From Planctomycetota bacterium (lineage in GTDB: Bacteria; Planctomycetota; UBA1135; UBA2386): a stretch of 50,150 nt of DNA. Of the stretch, positions 9,624-18,274 are shown piece after piece. The stretch spans positions 1-50,150 of the forward strand of contig JAEUHR010000002.1 of NCBI GenBank assembly GCA_016794425.1. The letters run 5' to 3'. The position numbers were made by a program, and so were the translations under genes. Within the stretch, counting starts at the first letter, position 1. Each line of letters starts with the position of its first letter. The notes below the pieces were generated by a model. The model had not been told where the DNA came from. It saw only the letters and a list, made by a program, of their open reading frames with translations, and made no database searches.

Positions 9624-9706
9624 TGTGGCGGCTGCCCGAGGCGGTTCAAGCGCGTGCGGCCGAGCTCGTCCTTGCATGCCGACACGCCGGCGCGAAACTC
9701 AGGGCC

Positions 9707-10141
9707 ATGCGTCCGCCCCTGTCCGTCCGTCTCGCGTCGCTGCTGCTCTGCCTCGCCGTGCCCGCGGCCGGCTGCAAGGGCCCGCCGCAGGCGCCCGAAG
9801 TGTCGAGCGCCGGTCTGCGGATCAGCGTGACCAAGACCAAGAATGGCCGCAAGGCCGCCGAGATCACGGTGCGGGTCTTCAACGACCACGACCAGCGCGT
9901 GTCGTTCGACCTCGGCGGCGTGCGGCTCCTGTGCCCGGACGGCAGCGAGATGTCGCCGAACGCCACGCGCACGCGCCCCAGCGTGCAGGCCAAGAACAGC
10001 GAGACGTTCCGCTGGCAGTTCAACTACGTGAACCGCGACCCGCTGCCGGCCGGCACCTACGACATGGAGATCAAGGACATCTTCGTCGGCGACATCCAGC
10101 TGGACATGCGCGCGCAGTTCCAGGTCGTGCTGGGCGACTGA
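9707..10141 (+). CDS. small lipoprotein, hypothetical (YcfL-like fold possible)
   Basis: A 144-residue exported protein. The N-terminus has a basic start, a hydrophobic core and the lipobox-like PAAGC at about residues 17-21, followed by a compact domain of about 110 residues with alternating strands (ITVRVFNDHDQRVSFDLGGV, then a FRWQFNYVNRDPLPAGTYDM-like stretch). The pattern suggests a beta-sandwich similar to small periplasmic lipoproteins such as YcfL/DUF1425, but this is only a resemblance. The start at 9707 is chosen because the signal peptide begins there. It is divergent from the fatty-acid-like cassette. Confidence 0.75.
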   Translation: MRPPLSVRLASLLLCLAVPAAGCKGPPQAPEVSSAGLRISVTKTKNGRKAAEITVRVFNDHDQRVSFDLGGVRLLCPDGSEMSPNATRTRPSVQAKNSETFRWQFNYVNRDPLPAGTYDMEIKDIFVGDIQLDMRAQFQVVLGD

Positions 10142-10198
10142 TCGAGCCGTCGGGCGGGGGCTCGCCGGCGCCGCGCGCGGCGGCGATGATGCGCGGCC

Positions 10199-11536
10199 AT
10201 GCCTTCGTTCCGAGGTCGTGTGCTCGACCGCCGCACGTTCCTGCGCGGCAGCGGCGCGCTGCTGGCGCTGCCGTGGCTCGAAGCGATGCGGCCCGCGTTC
10301 GTGGTGCCGCCGCGCGAACCGACGCGCTGTGTGTTCGTGTTCACGCCGAACGGCATGCACATGCAACCGTGGCGGCCGGCCGGCGAGGGCCGCGTGGCGG
10401 TGTTCGGCGGCACGCTGGAACCGCTGCGGCCGTTGCGGGAGCGCGTCACGGTGGTCTCCGGCCTCGCGATCGACGGCGGCCGCGCGCACGGCGACGGACC
10501 GGGTGACCACGCGCGCGCGACGGCTTCGTTCCTGACCTGCGCGCACCCGAAGAAGACCGGCGGCGCCGACATCGAGGTCGGCCAGAGCGTCGACCAGGCG
10601 ATCGCGGCGGTGTGCGGACAGGAGGTGCCGTTCGCGTCGCTCGAACTGGGCCTCGAGCGCGGCGCCGCCGCCGGCATCTGCGACTCCGGCTACTCGTGCG
10701 CCTACACCAACAGCATCAGCTGGCGCACGCCGAACGTGCCGGTCGCCAAGGAGACCGAGCCGCGCGCCGTGTTCGCGCGCCTGTTCGGCGACCCGACGGC
10801 GGCCGGCGACGCGGCGGCGGCGCGGCGCCAGCGCGCCCGCGACCGGTCGGTGCTCGACGCGGTGCGGGCCGACGCGAAGGCGCTCGCGGACCGGCTCGGC
10901 GCCAGCGACCGCCGCAAGCTCGACCAGTACCTGACGTCGGTGCGCGAGCTCGAACAGCGGCTGCGGCGCCTCGACGAGGAGACGGCCAGCGCGACGCCGG
11001 TGCCGGACGGCCTGCTCGATGGCCGGCAGGGCTACGCCGAGAAGCTGGCGCTGATGTACGAGCTGGTCGCGCTGGCGCTGCAGACCGACCGCACGCGCGT
11101 GGTCACGCTGATGGTCGGCAACGGCGGCAGCAACCGCAGCTACCGGTTCCTCGGCGTGCCGGAGGGCCACCACGACCTCAGCCACCACGGCAAGAAGCCC
11201 GACAAGCTCGAGGCGCTGGCGAAGATCAACCGCTTCCAGATCGAGCGCCTCGCCGAGTTCCTGCAGCGGCTCGCGGCCGCGCGCACCGACGCCGGCGACC
11301 TGCTCGGGGCGTCGCTGGTGGTGTTCGGCTCGGGTCTCGGCGACGGCGACCGGCACAACCACGACGACCTGCCGGTGCTGGTGGCCGGCGAGGCCAACGG
11401 CGCCGCGAAGGGCCGGGGCCACCTGGTCTGCGGCAAGGAGACGCCGATGGCGAACCTCTGGCTCGCGGTGCAGCACGCGATGGGCGTGCGCGCCGACCGG
11501 TTCGCCGACAGTACCGGCGCGCTCGCTCTGGCCTGA
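10199..11536 (+). CDS. DUF1552 family protein with Tat signal
   Basis: A 445-residue member of the DUF1552 family, typical of Planctomycetota, Verrucomicrobiota and Myxococcota. The N-terminus LDRRTFLRGSGALLALPWLE is a twin-arginine signal. Family landmarks are CVFVFTPNGMHMQPWRP, VVSGLAIDGGRAHGDGPGDH (about 90-109), YSCAYTNSISW, a helical central part with LDQYLTSVRELEQRL, and VVFGSGLGDGDRHNHDDLP near the end. The fold resembles sulfatase-like/DUF1501 proteins, but no reaction is established. These genes usually sit beside a DUF1592/DUF1588 cytochrome-like gene; none is present here. It ends 10 bases from the convergent serpin gene. Confidence 0.92.
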   Translation: MPSFRGRVLDRRTFLRGSGALLALPWLEAMRPAFVVPPREPTRCVFVFTPNGMHMQPWRPAGEGRVAVFGGTLEPLRPLRERVTVVSGLAIDGGRAHGDGPGDHARATASFLTCAHPKKTGGADIEVGQSVDQAIAAVCGQEVPFASLELGLERGAAAGICDSGYSCAYTNSISWRTPNVPVAKETEPRAVFARLFGDPTAAGDAAAARRQRARDRSVLDAVRADAKALADRLGASDRRKLDQYLTSVRELEQRLRRLDEETASATPVPDGLLDGRQGYAEKLALMYELVALALQTDRTRVVTLMVGNGGSNRSYRFLGVPEGHHDLSHHGKKPDKLEALAKINRFQIERLAEFLQRLAAARTDAGDLLGASLVVFGSGLGDGDRHNHDDLPVLVAGEANGAAKGRGHLVCGKETPMANLWLAVQHAMGVRADRFADSTGALALA

Positions 11537-11546
11537 TCGCCGCGGG

Positions 11547-13067
11547 TCACGCGCGCGGGGCGGTGACGCGGCCGAGGAACAGCAGCGCGCCGCTCTTCGC
11601 ATCGCGGATGCCGAACACGAACGGCCGGTCGGCGCGGAACACCGGCACGAACGGCACCATCTGCGGCGGCCGCACCGCCGAGCCGGGCGCCATCGCGACC
11701 GCCGTCGCCGCGGCTGCCTCGGTGCCCTGCTCGTGGACCGTGAGCCACGCCCGGTGGTGCACGCCGCCGATCGCGACCTGCTGCCGCGGGTCGCTGGCCC
11801 GCGAGATGCCGCCGAACTGGGCCGCGGCCGGCTGGCCCGGCGGCACGAAGGCGCGGCGCAGGCCCAGGGCGCGCAGCGCCGCCGACAGTTCGTGGCCCTG
11901 GCTCAGTTCGAAGCGCGGCAGCGCGACATCGACGCGCCGCGCCTCCAGTGCGCCGATCCACGCGGCGAAGCGCGCCGGTGTCAGCAGGTTCTCGAGGCGG
12001 CCGAGTCCGTCGGCCGTGCGCGGCAGCAGCACGACCAGCGTCAGTTCGCGGCCCTTGTACGGCAGCTCGAGCAGTTGGAAGCCCTGGTCGTCCGGGTAGG
12101 TCGCAGGCGCCTCGGCGGTCGGGCCGGGGCCGGCCGGCACTTCGCGCGGCGTGGGGAACAGCGTGCCGTCGGCGCGGAACGCGGCGTAGCCGATGCCGCC
12201 GCGGTCGCGGTCGTGCATCAGCGGCACCTTGCTGCGCGTGCCGTCGCGGTGCACGAAGTCCTCGTCGCGCGTGTGCCTGGCCTCGAACGGCACCAGCCAG
12301 GTGCCGCGGAACCACACCGCGTTGGTCAGCACCAGCGGCGTGTCGGGCCCGACGCCACCGGCCGGGATCAGGTCGCGCATGCGATCGTGCGTCGCGCCGG
12401 CGACCCAGGCGTTGATCGCGCCGCGCGCGGCTTCGGCATCGCGCGCGAAGTCGAGGCTCCGGGCGGCACCGCTGCCGTAGCTGCGGTCGAGCGCCGCGAC
12501 GAACGAGGCCTCGAGCGGGAACGCGTCGGCGACCCAGACCGCGTTCGCCAGCGTCAGTTCGTAGCGGTCCACGCGCAGCAGCTCGCGGTTCAGTTCGTCG
12601 GCGATCGTCTGGCTGCGCTGCGCCGCCGCGTCGGCCGCGCGCCAGTCGCGGCCGGCCTGCAGCCGTTCGGCTTCGGCGTTGGCCTCGGCGAGCTGCGTGC
12701 GCAGTCCGGCGATCCGGGCCGCGAGCGCGGCATCGGTGTCGCCGCCGCCCTGCCGGTAGCGATCGGCCAGCCGCGCGAAGGCGGCGTGCAGGTCGGCGAG
12801 CGGCACTTCGTCCGCGAGGTGCAGCGCGCGGCGCAGTTCCGCCAGCGTCTCGTCGCGTGCACCCTCGGCGACCATCGCCAGCGCCATCGCGATCGACAGC
12901 GGCGACGCGAACAGGTTGGCAGCGGGTTCGGCCGCCGCCAGGTCGCGGTAGAGGTCGAAGGCGAGGCCGTTGGTGGCCTGCACGGCGACCGCATCGGCGG
13001 GCGGAGACTGCGGCGCAGGCAGCGCGAACGACGACACGGCGCAGGCCAGGACGAAGGGCGTGGGCAT
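11547..13067 (-). CDS. secreted serpin (serine protease inhibitor) with helical insertion
   Basis: A 506-residue serpin. After an export signal ending near ALPAPQ (about 15-20), the chain shows FASPLSIAMALAMVAEGA (about 53-70), LANAVWV (about 173-179), the breach-region TNAVWFRGTW, and a complete hinge and reactive-centre loop EQGTEAAAATAVAMAPGS (about 446-463). It closes with the RPFVFGIRDAKSGALLFLGRV signature. The AAAA hinge indicates an inhibitory serpin able to insert its loop. Counting from Glu as P17 gives Gly at P1 and Ser at P1'. Residues about 105-165 form an extra Ala/Glu/Arg-rich helical insertion. The start is supported by GGGAG eight bases upstream of the ATG. Confidence 0.93.
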   Translation of the reverse strand: MPTPFVLACAVSSFALPAPQSPPADAVAVQATNGLAFDLYRDLAAAEPAANLFASPLSIAMALAMVAEGARDETLAELRRALHLADEVPLADLHAAFARLADRYRQGGGDTDAALAARIAGLRTQLAEANAEAERLQAGRDWRAADAAAQRSQTIADELNRELLRVDRYELTLANAVWVADAFPLEASFVAALDRSYGSGAARSLDFARDAEAARGAINAWVAGATHDRMRDLIPAGGVGPDTPLVLTNAVWFRGTWLVPFEARHTRDEDFVHRDGTRSKVPLMHDRDRGGIGYAAFRADGTLFPTPREVPAGPGPTAEAPATYPDDQGFQLLELPYKGRELTLVVLLPRTADGLGRLENLLTPARFAAWIGALEARRVDVALPRFELSQGHELSAALRALGLRRAFVPPGQPAAAQFGGISRASDPRQQVAIGGVHHRAWLTVHEQGTEAAAATAVAMAPGSAVRPPQMVPFVPVFRADRPFVFGIRDAKSGALLFLGRVTAPRA

Positions 13068-13200
13068 GATCGGGGCTCCCGGAAAAAAGGCGCGGGCGAA
13101 CGCGCCCCGCCGCCGCAGGTTCCGTGCCTTCTCGCAGCGCGTGCCGCGCCGACGCACGTCGATGCAGTGCCGCTCGCCGTTCGTTATGGTCTGCGCCCGG

Positions 13201-13277
13201 GCGCCCGTAGCTCAATTGGACAGAGCATCAGACTTCGGATCTGAGGGTTGGAGGTTCGAGTCCTCCCGGGCGTGCCA
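13201..13277 (+). tRNA. tRNA-Arg (anticodon UCG)
   Basis: A 77-base cloverleaf. The acceptor stem GCGCCCG pairs with CGGGCGU (one terminal G-U), the D arm is GCTC/GAGC, the anticodon stem TCAGA/TCTGA encloses the loop CTTCGGA with anticodon TCG, and the T arm is GGAGG/CCTCC with TTCGAGT. The discriminator base is G73 and the CCA end is encoded. It should read CGA and related Arg codons. It stands alone between the serpin gene and a small lipoprotein gene, with GC-rich hairpins just downstream. Confidence 0.97.
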
Positions 13278-13280
13278 GTC

Positions 13281-13299
13281 GGCGGCGCGCGGCGCCGCC
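13281..13299 (+). terminator. candidate terminator hairpin after tRNA-Arg
   Basis: A perfect 7-bp GGCGGCG/CGCCGCC stem with a five-base loop begins three bases after the tRNA CCA end. A second perfect 7-bp hairpin, GGGGCAT/ATGCCCC, follows at 13314-13332. Neither is followed by a T-run, so these may be processing or factor-dependent elements rather than classical terminators. Confidence 0.35.
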
Positions 13300-13402
13300 G
13301 CTGGCAGCGCCCGGGGGCATCGGGCATGCCCCGACCGCGCCTGCGGCGCGGGCGGGGCAGCAGCGAGTCCTTGGGCAGTTCCTCGGCGGGTGGAGCCGGT
13401 GC

Positions 13403-13843
13403 TCAGGCCTTGCGATACCAGAACACGACGTCCCACAGCCGGGCCGCGGCGGCTTGGTCGACGTCGAACGTCAGCGTCGTGGTCTCGGCGGTCAGCACCG
13501 GCGAGTTCAGCATCGCGAGCTGGGCGCCGGCCTGGTCGAACAGGCCGACCGCCAGCGTGACCTTGCCGAACAGCGGGTGCGAGGCTGCGAGCTGGTAGGG
13601 CTGCACGATCAGCCGCTTGCCCTCCTGCAGCCGGCAGTGCCAGCCCTTCGCGACCGCCGCGCCGCCCTCGCTGCCGGTGCCGCGCGCGTGTTCGAACGAC
13701 GACGTGCCGTTGGTCGGGCCGTAGGTCCAGGCGACCTCGCGGTTCTGCGGATCGGCGGTCGGGCCCTCGTTGCAGGCGGCGAGGGTCAGCAGCAGGAACG
13801 CGGTGGCCCGGGCGGGCCGGCAGCGGTGCGGGCGCAGCAGCAT
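13403..13843 (-). CDS. small lipoprotein, hypothetical
   Basis: A 146-residue exported protein. The basic N-terminus and hydrophobic run FLLLTLAAC place the lipobox Cys near residue 24. The mature domain of about 120 residues is rich in beta-strand patterns (KRLIVQPYQLA, KVTLAVGLFDQAG, TTTLTFDV, LWDVVFWYRK) and may be a carbohydrate-binding-like or beta-sandwich domain; I do not recognise the family. It shares the 120-base gap 13844-13963 with the divergent Tat-exported epimerase-like gene. Confidence 0.7.
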   Translation of the reverse strand: MLLRPHRCRPARATAFLLLTLAACNEGPTADPQNREVAWTYGPTNGTSSFEHARGTGSEGGAAVAKGWHCRLQEGKRLIVQPYQLAASHPLFGKVTLAVGLFDQAGAQLAMLNSPVLTAETTTLTFDVDQAAAARLWDVVFWYRKA

Positions 13844-13963
13844 GGCGCGCCCATCGTGCTGCCGCGTGGTCCGAAAGCAAGCCGGGTGGGAACCCCAGCG
13901 GCGGCGAGCGGGCCGGCCCGAATGACGCCAACGCTGGCCGCTCCCGGTCCGTAACAGCCCGCC

Positions 13964-15109
13964 ATGCCTGCCCCGACCCGCCGTTCGTTCGTCGCTTCCC
14001 TGGCCGCGGCCTCGGTCGCCGCGCCGTTGGCCGCCCGTGCCGTGCCGCCGCGCCGCGAAGCCGCGCCGCAGAAGATCCTGGTGCTGGGTGGCACCGGCTT
14101 CCTCGGCCCGCACTTCGTGCGCGCGGCGCTGGCGCGGGGCCACACGGTGACGCTGTTCAACCGCGGCAAGCGCAACCCGAAGCTGTTCGGCGACCTCGAA
14201 CAGCTGAAGGGCGACCGCGACGCGGGCGATCTGGCAGCCCTGCAGGGGCGCACGTTCGACGCGGTCGTCGACACGTCGGCCTACGTGCCGGCGCACGTGA
14301 CCGCGACCGCGAAGCTGTTCGCCGACACCGCCGCCTACTACCAGTGCATCAGCTCGATCTCGGTCTACGCCGGCTTCGGCGAACGGCCCGGCAGCTTCGG
14401 CGAGGCGGCGCCGGTGCTCGAGGTCAGCGACGAGGTCGCGGCCACGGTGACGACGATCCGGCAGTCGTTCCCGCACTACGGCGCGATGAAGGCCCGCTGC
14501 GAAGCGGCGGCCGAGGCGGCGATGCCGGGCCGCGTCGGCAACCTGCGCCCGGGCCTGATCGTCGGCCCCGGCGACGACTCCGATCGCTTCACGTGGTGGC
14601 CCTGGCGCATCGACCGCGGCGGATCTGTGATGGCGCCCGGCGATCCCGACGCGCCGGTGCAGTTCCTCGACGTGCGCGACCTCGCCGACTGGATGCTGCA
14701 CTGCGTCGAACAGCGCACGGTCGGCGTGTTCAACGCCGACGGCTTCGCCGGCCCGGTGTCGATGCAGGACCTGCTGTGCGCGTGCAAGTGCGCGACCGCC
14801 AACCCGGTGACGCTGACCTGGGTCGACGAGGCGTTCCTCGCCGACAACGAGGTCGGCCCGTGGATGCAGATGCCGCTGTGGATCCCGCGCGAGGCGCGCG
14901 GCACCGTCGACAACGCGCGCGCGATCGCCGCCGGGCTGCGCTTCCGGCCGATCGCCGACACCGTGCGCGACACGCTGCAGTGGGCGAAGACCGAACGCGG
15001 CGGCCGGCCGTTCGAGCGCACCGGCGTGCCGGCCGAGCGCGAGGCCGCGCTGCTGGCGAAGTGGCACGCGGCTGCGAAGGCGCGTGCGGAGCAGCCGGCG
15101 GTCCGGTAA
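13964..15109 (+). CDS. Tat-exported NAD-dependent epimerase/dehydratase-like protein
   Basis: A 381-residue extended short-chain dehydrogenase. The N-terminal TRRSFVASLAAASVAAPLA is a twin-arginine signal ending near residue 26. The Rossmann motif KILVLGGTGFLGPHF follows at about 37-51. The catalytic pattern is weakened: SSISVY is present, but the usual YxxxK appears as YGAMKARCE. The later sequence resembles isoflavone-reductase or CSP41-like atypical family members (VQFLDVRDLADWM). An exported NAD-binding protein would have to fold in the cytoplasm with its cofactor, which fits Tat. It is followed after 12 bases by the S46 peptidase gene, whose AGGAG binding site lies in that gap. Confidence 0.85.
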   Translation: MPAPTRRSFVASLAAASVAAPLAARAVPPRREAAPQKILVLGGTGFLGPHFVRAALARGHTVTLFNRGKRNPKLFGDLEQLKGDRDAGDLAALQGRTFDAVVDTSAYVPAHVTATAKLFADTAAYYQCISSISVYAGFGERPGSFGEAAPVLEVSDEVAATVTTIRQSFPHYGAMKARCEAAAEAAMPGRVGNLRPGLIVGPGDDSDRFTWWPWRIDRGGSVMAPGDPDAPVQFLDVRDLADWMLHCVEQRTVGVFNADGFAGPVSMQDLLCACKCATANPVTLTWVDEAFLADNEVGPWMQMPLWIPREARGTVDNARAIAAGLRFRPIADTVRDTLQWAKTERGGRPFERTGVPAEREAALLAKWHAAAKARAEQPAVR

Positions 15110-15121
15110 GCAGGAGCGTCC

Positions 15122-17149
15122 ATGCACCCGTTCTTCCGCCGCGCCGCGGCCATCGCCGCTTCGTCGTTCGCCGCGCTCGCGGCCAGTGCCCAGGACGAAC
15201 TCGGACTGGGCAAGATGTGGACGTTCGAGCGGCCGCCGCTCGAGTACCTGCAGCGCGAATACGGCTTCGCGACCGACGAGCGGTGGTGGAACACGCTGCG
15301 CCTCGCGTCGCTGCGTTTCGGCCGCGGCTGCTCGGCATCGTTCGTGTCGCCGCAGGGCCTGATCCTGACCAACCACCACTGCGTGCGCGACGGCATCGCG
15401 CAGGTGCAGGGCGACCAGGACTGGGTGCGCGACGGCTTCGTCGCGGCGAGCCTCGAAGACGAGGTGCGCATCCCCGGCCTGACCGTGCAACAGCTGGTCG
15501 ACATGCGCGACGTCACCGCCGACGTCACCGACGGCGTCACCGACGCGATGACGCCCGAACAGGCCGAACGGCAGCGCGAACAGAACCGCGAACGCGTGCT
15601 GGCCGCGGCGCGCGCGGCCGACCCGCGGCTGGAGCCGCAGCTGGTCAAGCTGTTCCAGGGCGGCGTGTGGCAGCTGTACCGCTACCGCGTGTTCGACGAC
15701 GTGCGGCTGGTGATGGCGCCGCACCTGCAGGCGTCGCACTTCGGCGGCGACCCCGACAACTTCGTCTACCCGCGCTACGCGCTCGACTTCTCGTTCTGCC
15801 GCGCCTGGGTCGACGGCAAGCCGGCCGACACGGCCGCGTCCCACTTCCCGTGGGGCGACGGGCCGAGCGAAGGCGACCTGGTGTTCCTGACCGGCAATCC
15901 GGGCGGCACGCAGCGCCTGCTGACGATGGCGCAGCTCGAGTACCGGCGCGACGCGCGCTACCCGCGGATCCGCGAGCTGATCGACCATCGCATCGACATC
16001 CTGCGCGGCTTCGCGCAGCGCGACGCGGCCAGCGAGAAGAAGCTGCGCACGTCGATCCTCGGGCTCGAGAACGCGCAGAAGCTCTACCGCGGCGAACACG
16101 CGGCGCTGCTCGACGAAGCGTTCCTCTCGCGCAAGCGCGAGGCCGAACGCGCGTTCCGGCAGCGCGCCGAGCAGCAGGGGCGGGCGGCCGATCTGGTGGT
16201 CTGGTCGCAGCTCGAGGAGCTGATGCAGCAGAAGGTCCTGCTCGAGATGCCGCTGAACTTCCATTCGGCCGGCGGCAGCCCGCTGCTGCTGCGCGCGCTG
16301 GCGCTGCTCGAGTTCGCGGCGACCGGCGACGAGGCCAAGGCGAAGCTCGCGCGCGACGTCGCGGTCGCGGCCGATCCGGTGCAGGATGCGCTGTTCGCCG
16401 ACCACCTGGCCCGCGCGCGGGCCCGGCTGCCGGCCGACGATCCCTACGTGCGCGCGGTGCTCGGCGGCGACGAACCGGCAGTGGCGGCGGCGCGGCTGAC
16501 GGCGCAGAGCCGGCTCGCCGACTCTGCGGTCGTCGACGAGCTGCTGCGCGGCGGCCGCGCGGCGATCGAGGCCAGCGACGACCCGGCGCTGGTGGCCGCG
16601 CGCGTGATCGCGCCGCTCGAGCAGCAGCACCGGGCCCGGCAGGCGGCGCTCGATGCACGCGAGAACGACCTCGCGGTGCGCATGGCGAAGCTGCTGTTCG
16701 CGGTCTACGGCCACGACGTGTCGCCGGACGCGACGTTCACGCTGCGCTGGAGCGACGGCCGCGTGGTCGGCTACGCCTACAACGGCACGCTGGCGCCGTG
16801 GCGCACGGTGTTCCACGGCTTGTTCGCGCGCGCCGCCGAGTTCGACCACACGCACCCGTTCGACCTGCCGCAGGCGTTCCGGCTCGCCGCCGATCGCATC
16901 GACATGCGCGCGCCGATCGACTTCGTCTGCACGGTCGACTCGACCGGCGGCAACTCGGGCAGCCCGCTGGTCAACACCAAGGGCGAACTGACCGGCCTGT
17001 TGTTCGACGGCAACATCGAATCGCTGGCCAACGAGTTCCTCTACGGCGAACGCGTCGAGCGCAGCGTTTGCGTGCACCCGCAGGGCATCGTCGAGGCGCT
17101 GCGCAAGGTCTACGTCGCGACGCGGCTGCTGCGCGAGCTCGGGCGCTGA
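15122..17149 (+). CDS. S46 family dipeptidyl peptidase (DPP7-like)
   Basis: A 675-residue periplasmic serine exopeptidase that removes dipeptides from peptide N-termini. A signal peptide ends at ALAASAQ (about 18-24). The chymotrypsin-type triad is visible as His in ILTNHHC (85/86), Asp in the DNFVYPRYALDFSF segment (about 212-222) and Ser612 in GGNSGSP. The family length is about 700. The residue 18 after the catalytic Ser is Gly (FDGN), as in DPP7, whereas DPP11 has Arg there; this predicts preference for hydrophobic rather than acidic P1 residues. The preceding Tat protein gene is 12 bases upstream, suggesting one transcript. Confidence 0.94.
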   Translation: MHPFFRRAAAIAASSFAALAASAQDELGLGKMWTFERPPLEYLQREYGFATDERWWNTLRLASLRFGRGCSASFVSPQGLILTNHHCVRDGIAQVQGDQDWVRDGFVAASLEDEVRIPGLTVQQLVDMRDVTADVTDGVTDAMTPEQAERQREQNRERVLAAARAADPRLEPQLVKLFQGGVWQLYRYRVFDDVRLVMAPHLQASHFGGDPDNFVYPRYALDFSFCRAWVDGKPADTAASHFPWGDGPSEGDLVFLTGNPGGTQRLLTMAQLEYRRDARYPRIRELIDHRIDILRGFAQRDAASEKKLRTSILGLENAQKLYRGEHAALLDEAFLSRKREAERAFRQRAEQQGRAADLVVWSQLEELMQQKVLLEMPLNFHSAGGSPLLLRALALLEFAATGDEAKAKLARDVAVAADPVQDALFADHLARARARLPADDPYVRAVLGGDEPAVAAARLTAQSRLADSAVVDELLRGGRAAIEASDDPALVAARVIAPLEQQHRARQAALDARENDLAVRMAKLLFAVYGHDVSPDATFTLRWSDGRVVGYAYNGTLAPWRTVFHGLFARAAEFDHTHPFDLPQAFRLAADRIDMRAPIDFVCTVDSTGGNSGSPLVNTKGELTGLLFDGNIESLANEFLYGERVERSVCVHPQGIVEALRKVYVATRLLRELGR

Positions 17150-17155
17150 CGGTCG

Positions 17156-18214
17156 TCAGACGGCTACCGCGACTGCGCTGAGATAGTCGCCGCGCAGGCG
17201 TTGTTCGCCGGGTGGAAGCGCCATGGCGGCGACGCCGTCCAGCTCGATGTGTGCATCGACCTGCGCTGCCTCGCCGAGCCGTTCCACGGTGATCCGCTCG
17301 ACGCCGGTGCAGGCCACGCGTTCGAGCGCGAACGCCGCGTCGTTCAGCAGGCGCGCCAGCGATTGGGCCGTGAAGTAGTGCCAGTGGCCCCAGTTGAGGT
17401 TCCAGTAGTCGATGCCGAGCAGTTCGACGGTGCGGCCGTGGAAGTTCGGCACCACGATCAGCACCGCGCCGCCGCGACGCAGGGCGCGCCGCACGAGCCG
17501 TATCGCCTGGCGTGGGTCGGCGTGGTGTTCGAGCGTGTTGTCCAGCACGGCCAGGTCGAAGTGCGCCTCGGGCAGCGGTGCCGTGTGCAGCAGGCCGCGA
17601 ACGACGTCCAGCCCGCGGCGTTCGCGGGCGATGCGGACCGCGGTCGGGTCACATTCGACGCCGCGGCAATCGGCGAAACCGAACCGATCGCGCAGCACCT
17701 CGAGGCCGACGCCGGCACCGCACGACACGTCGAGCACACTGCCGCGGCCGCTGCGGAACCGGTCGATGTCGGCGCGTTCGCAGTGAACCGTCACGCTGCG
17801 TTGCTTGTCGGCGACGTACGCCGGATCCTCCATCCAGTGCGCGGTGGTCGCATCCTGGTTCGTCGTGTCGATACCGTCGATCCAGGTGGCGTGGAAGGTG
17901 GGTGCGATCCGTGCTGCGCCACATGTCGTGCACTCTCGGTAGAGCAGCGGCAGCCGCATCACGCCGAACGGCATTGCCGGGGCACCGCGGTACAGTCGTC
18001 GCCCGAGCGGGCGCGTGCCAGCGACCGCGGTACGCAAGTCGAAGTCGCCGCAGACCCCGCATGCCGGTGCGGTCAGTACGTCCGGATACCGCTCGACGAG
18101 GCGCGCTGCACGTCGCTCCAGTGCTGGCCAGGCGGTCGCCGGCGCGTTCGCCACGCGCCCGAACAGGGCGCGGTGTGCGAGTGCGCGGCAACTGGCGAAG
18201 AGGCCACGGGGCAT
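17156..18214 (-). CDS. SAM-dependent methyltransferase with N-terminal CxxC pairs
   Basis: A 352-residue class I methyltransferase. The N-terminal part carries two Cys pairs, CGVCG (about 53-57) and CTTCG (about 94-98), which may bind zinc as in Methyltransf_13-type sugar methyltransferases. The SAM fold follows: SVLDVSCGAGVGLEVL (motif I, with Ser in place of the usual first Gly), ECDP (end of strand 2), DLAVLDNTLEHHADP (motif post-II) and GGAVLIVVPNFHGR. Its role is probably in modifying a surface sugar or lipid, inferred from family only. Codon use looks less GC-biased than in its neighbours. It is convergent with the S46 gene (6-base gap). Confidence 0.85.
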   Translation of the reverse strand: MPRGLFASCRALAHRALFGRVANAPATAWPALERRAARLVERYPDVLTAPACGVCGDFDLRTAVAGTRPLGRRLYRGAPAMPFGVMRLPLLYRECTTCGAARIAPTFHATWIDGIDTTNQDATTAHWMEDPAYVADKQRSVTVHCERADIDRFRSGRGSVLDVSCGAGVGLEVLRDRFGFADCRGVECDPTAVRIARERRGLDVVRGLLHTAPLPEAHFDLAVLDNTLEHHADPRQAIRLVRRALRRGGAVLIVVPNFHGRTVELLGIDYWNLNWGHWHYFTAQSLARLLNDAAFALERVACTGVERITVERLGEAAQVDAHIELDGVAAMALPPGEQRLRGDYLSAVAVAV

Positions 18215-18274
18215 CGACGGCACGATACTGCGCCGGGCTTGGGAACCAACGCGAGGGCTCTTAGGCTCCAGCAG

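Noticed and set aside
13403..17077. A very long open minus-strand frame of about 1200 codons
   Set aside because: It lies opposite the epimerase-like and S46 genes. The translation is Arg/Ala/Gly/His-rich without motifs, and only its last 146 codons form a credible lipoprotein gene. In DNA this GC-rich, antisense frames stay open by chance.
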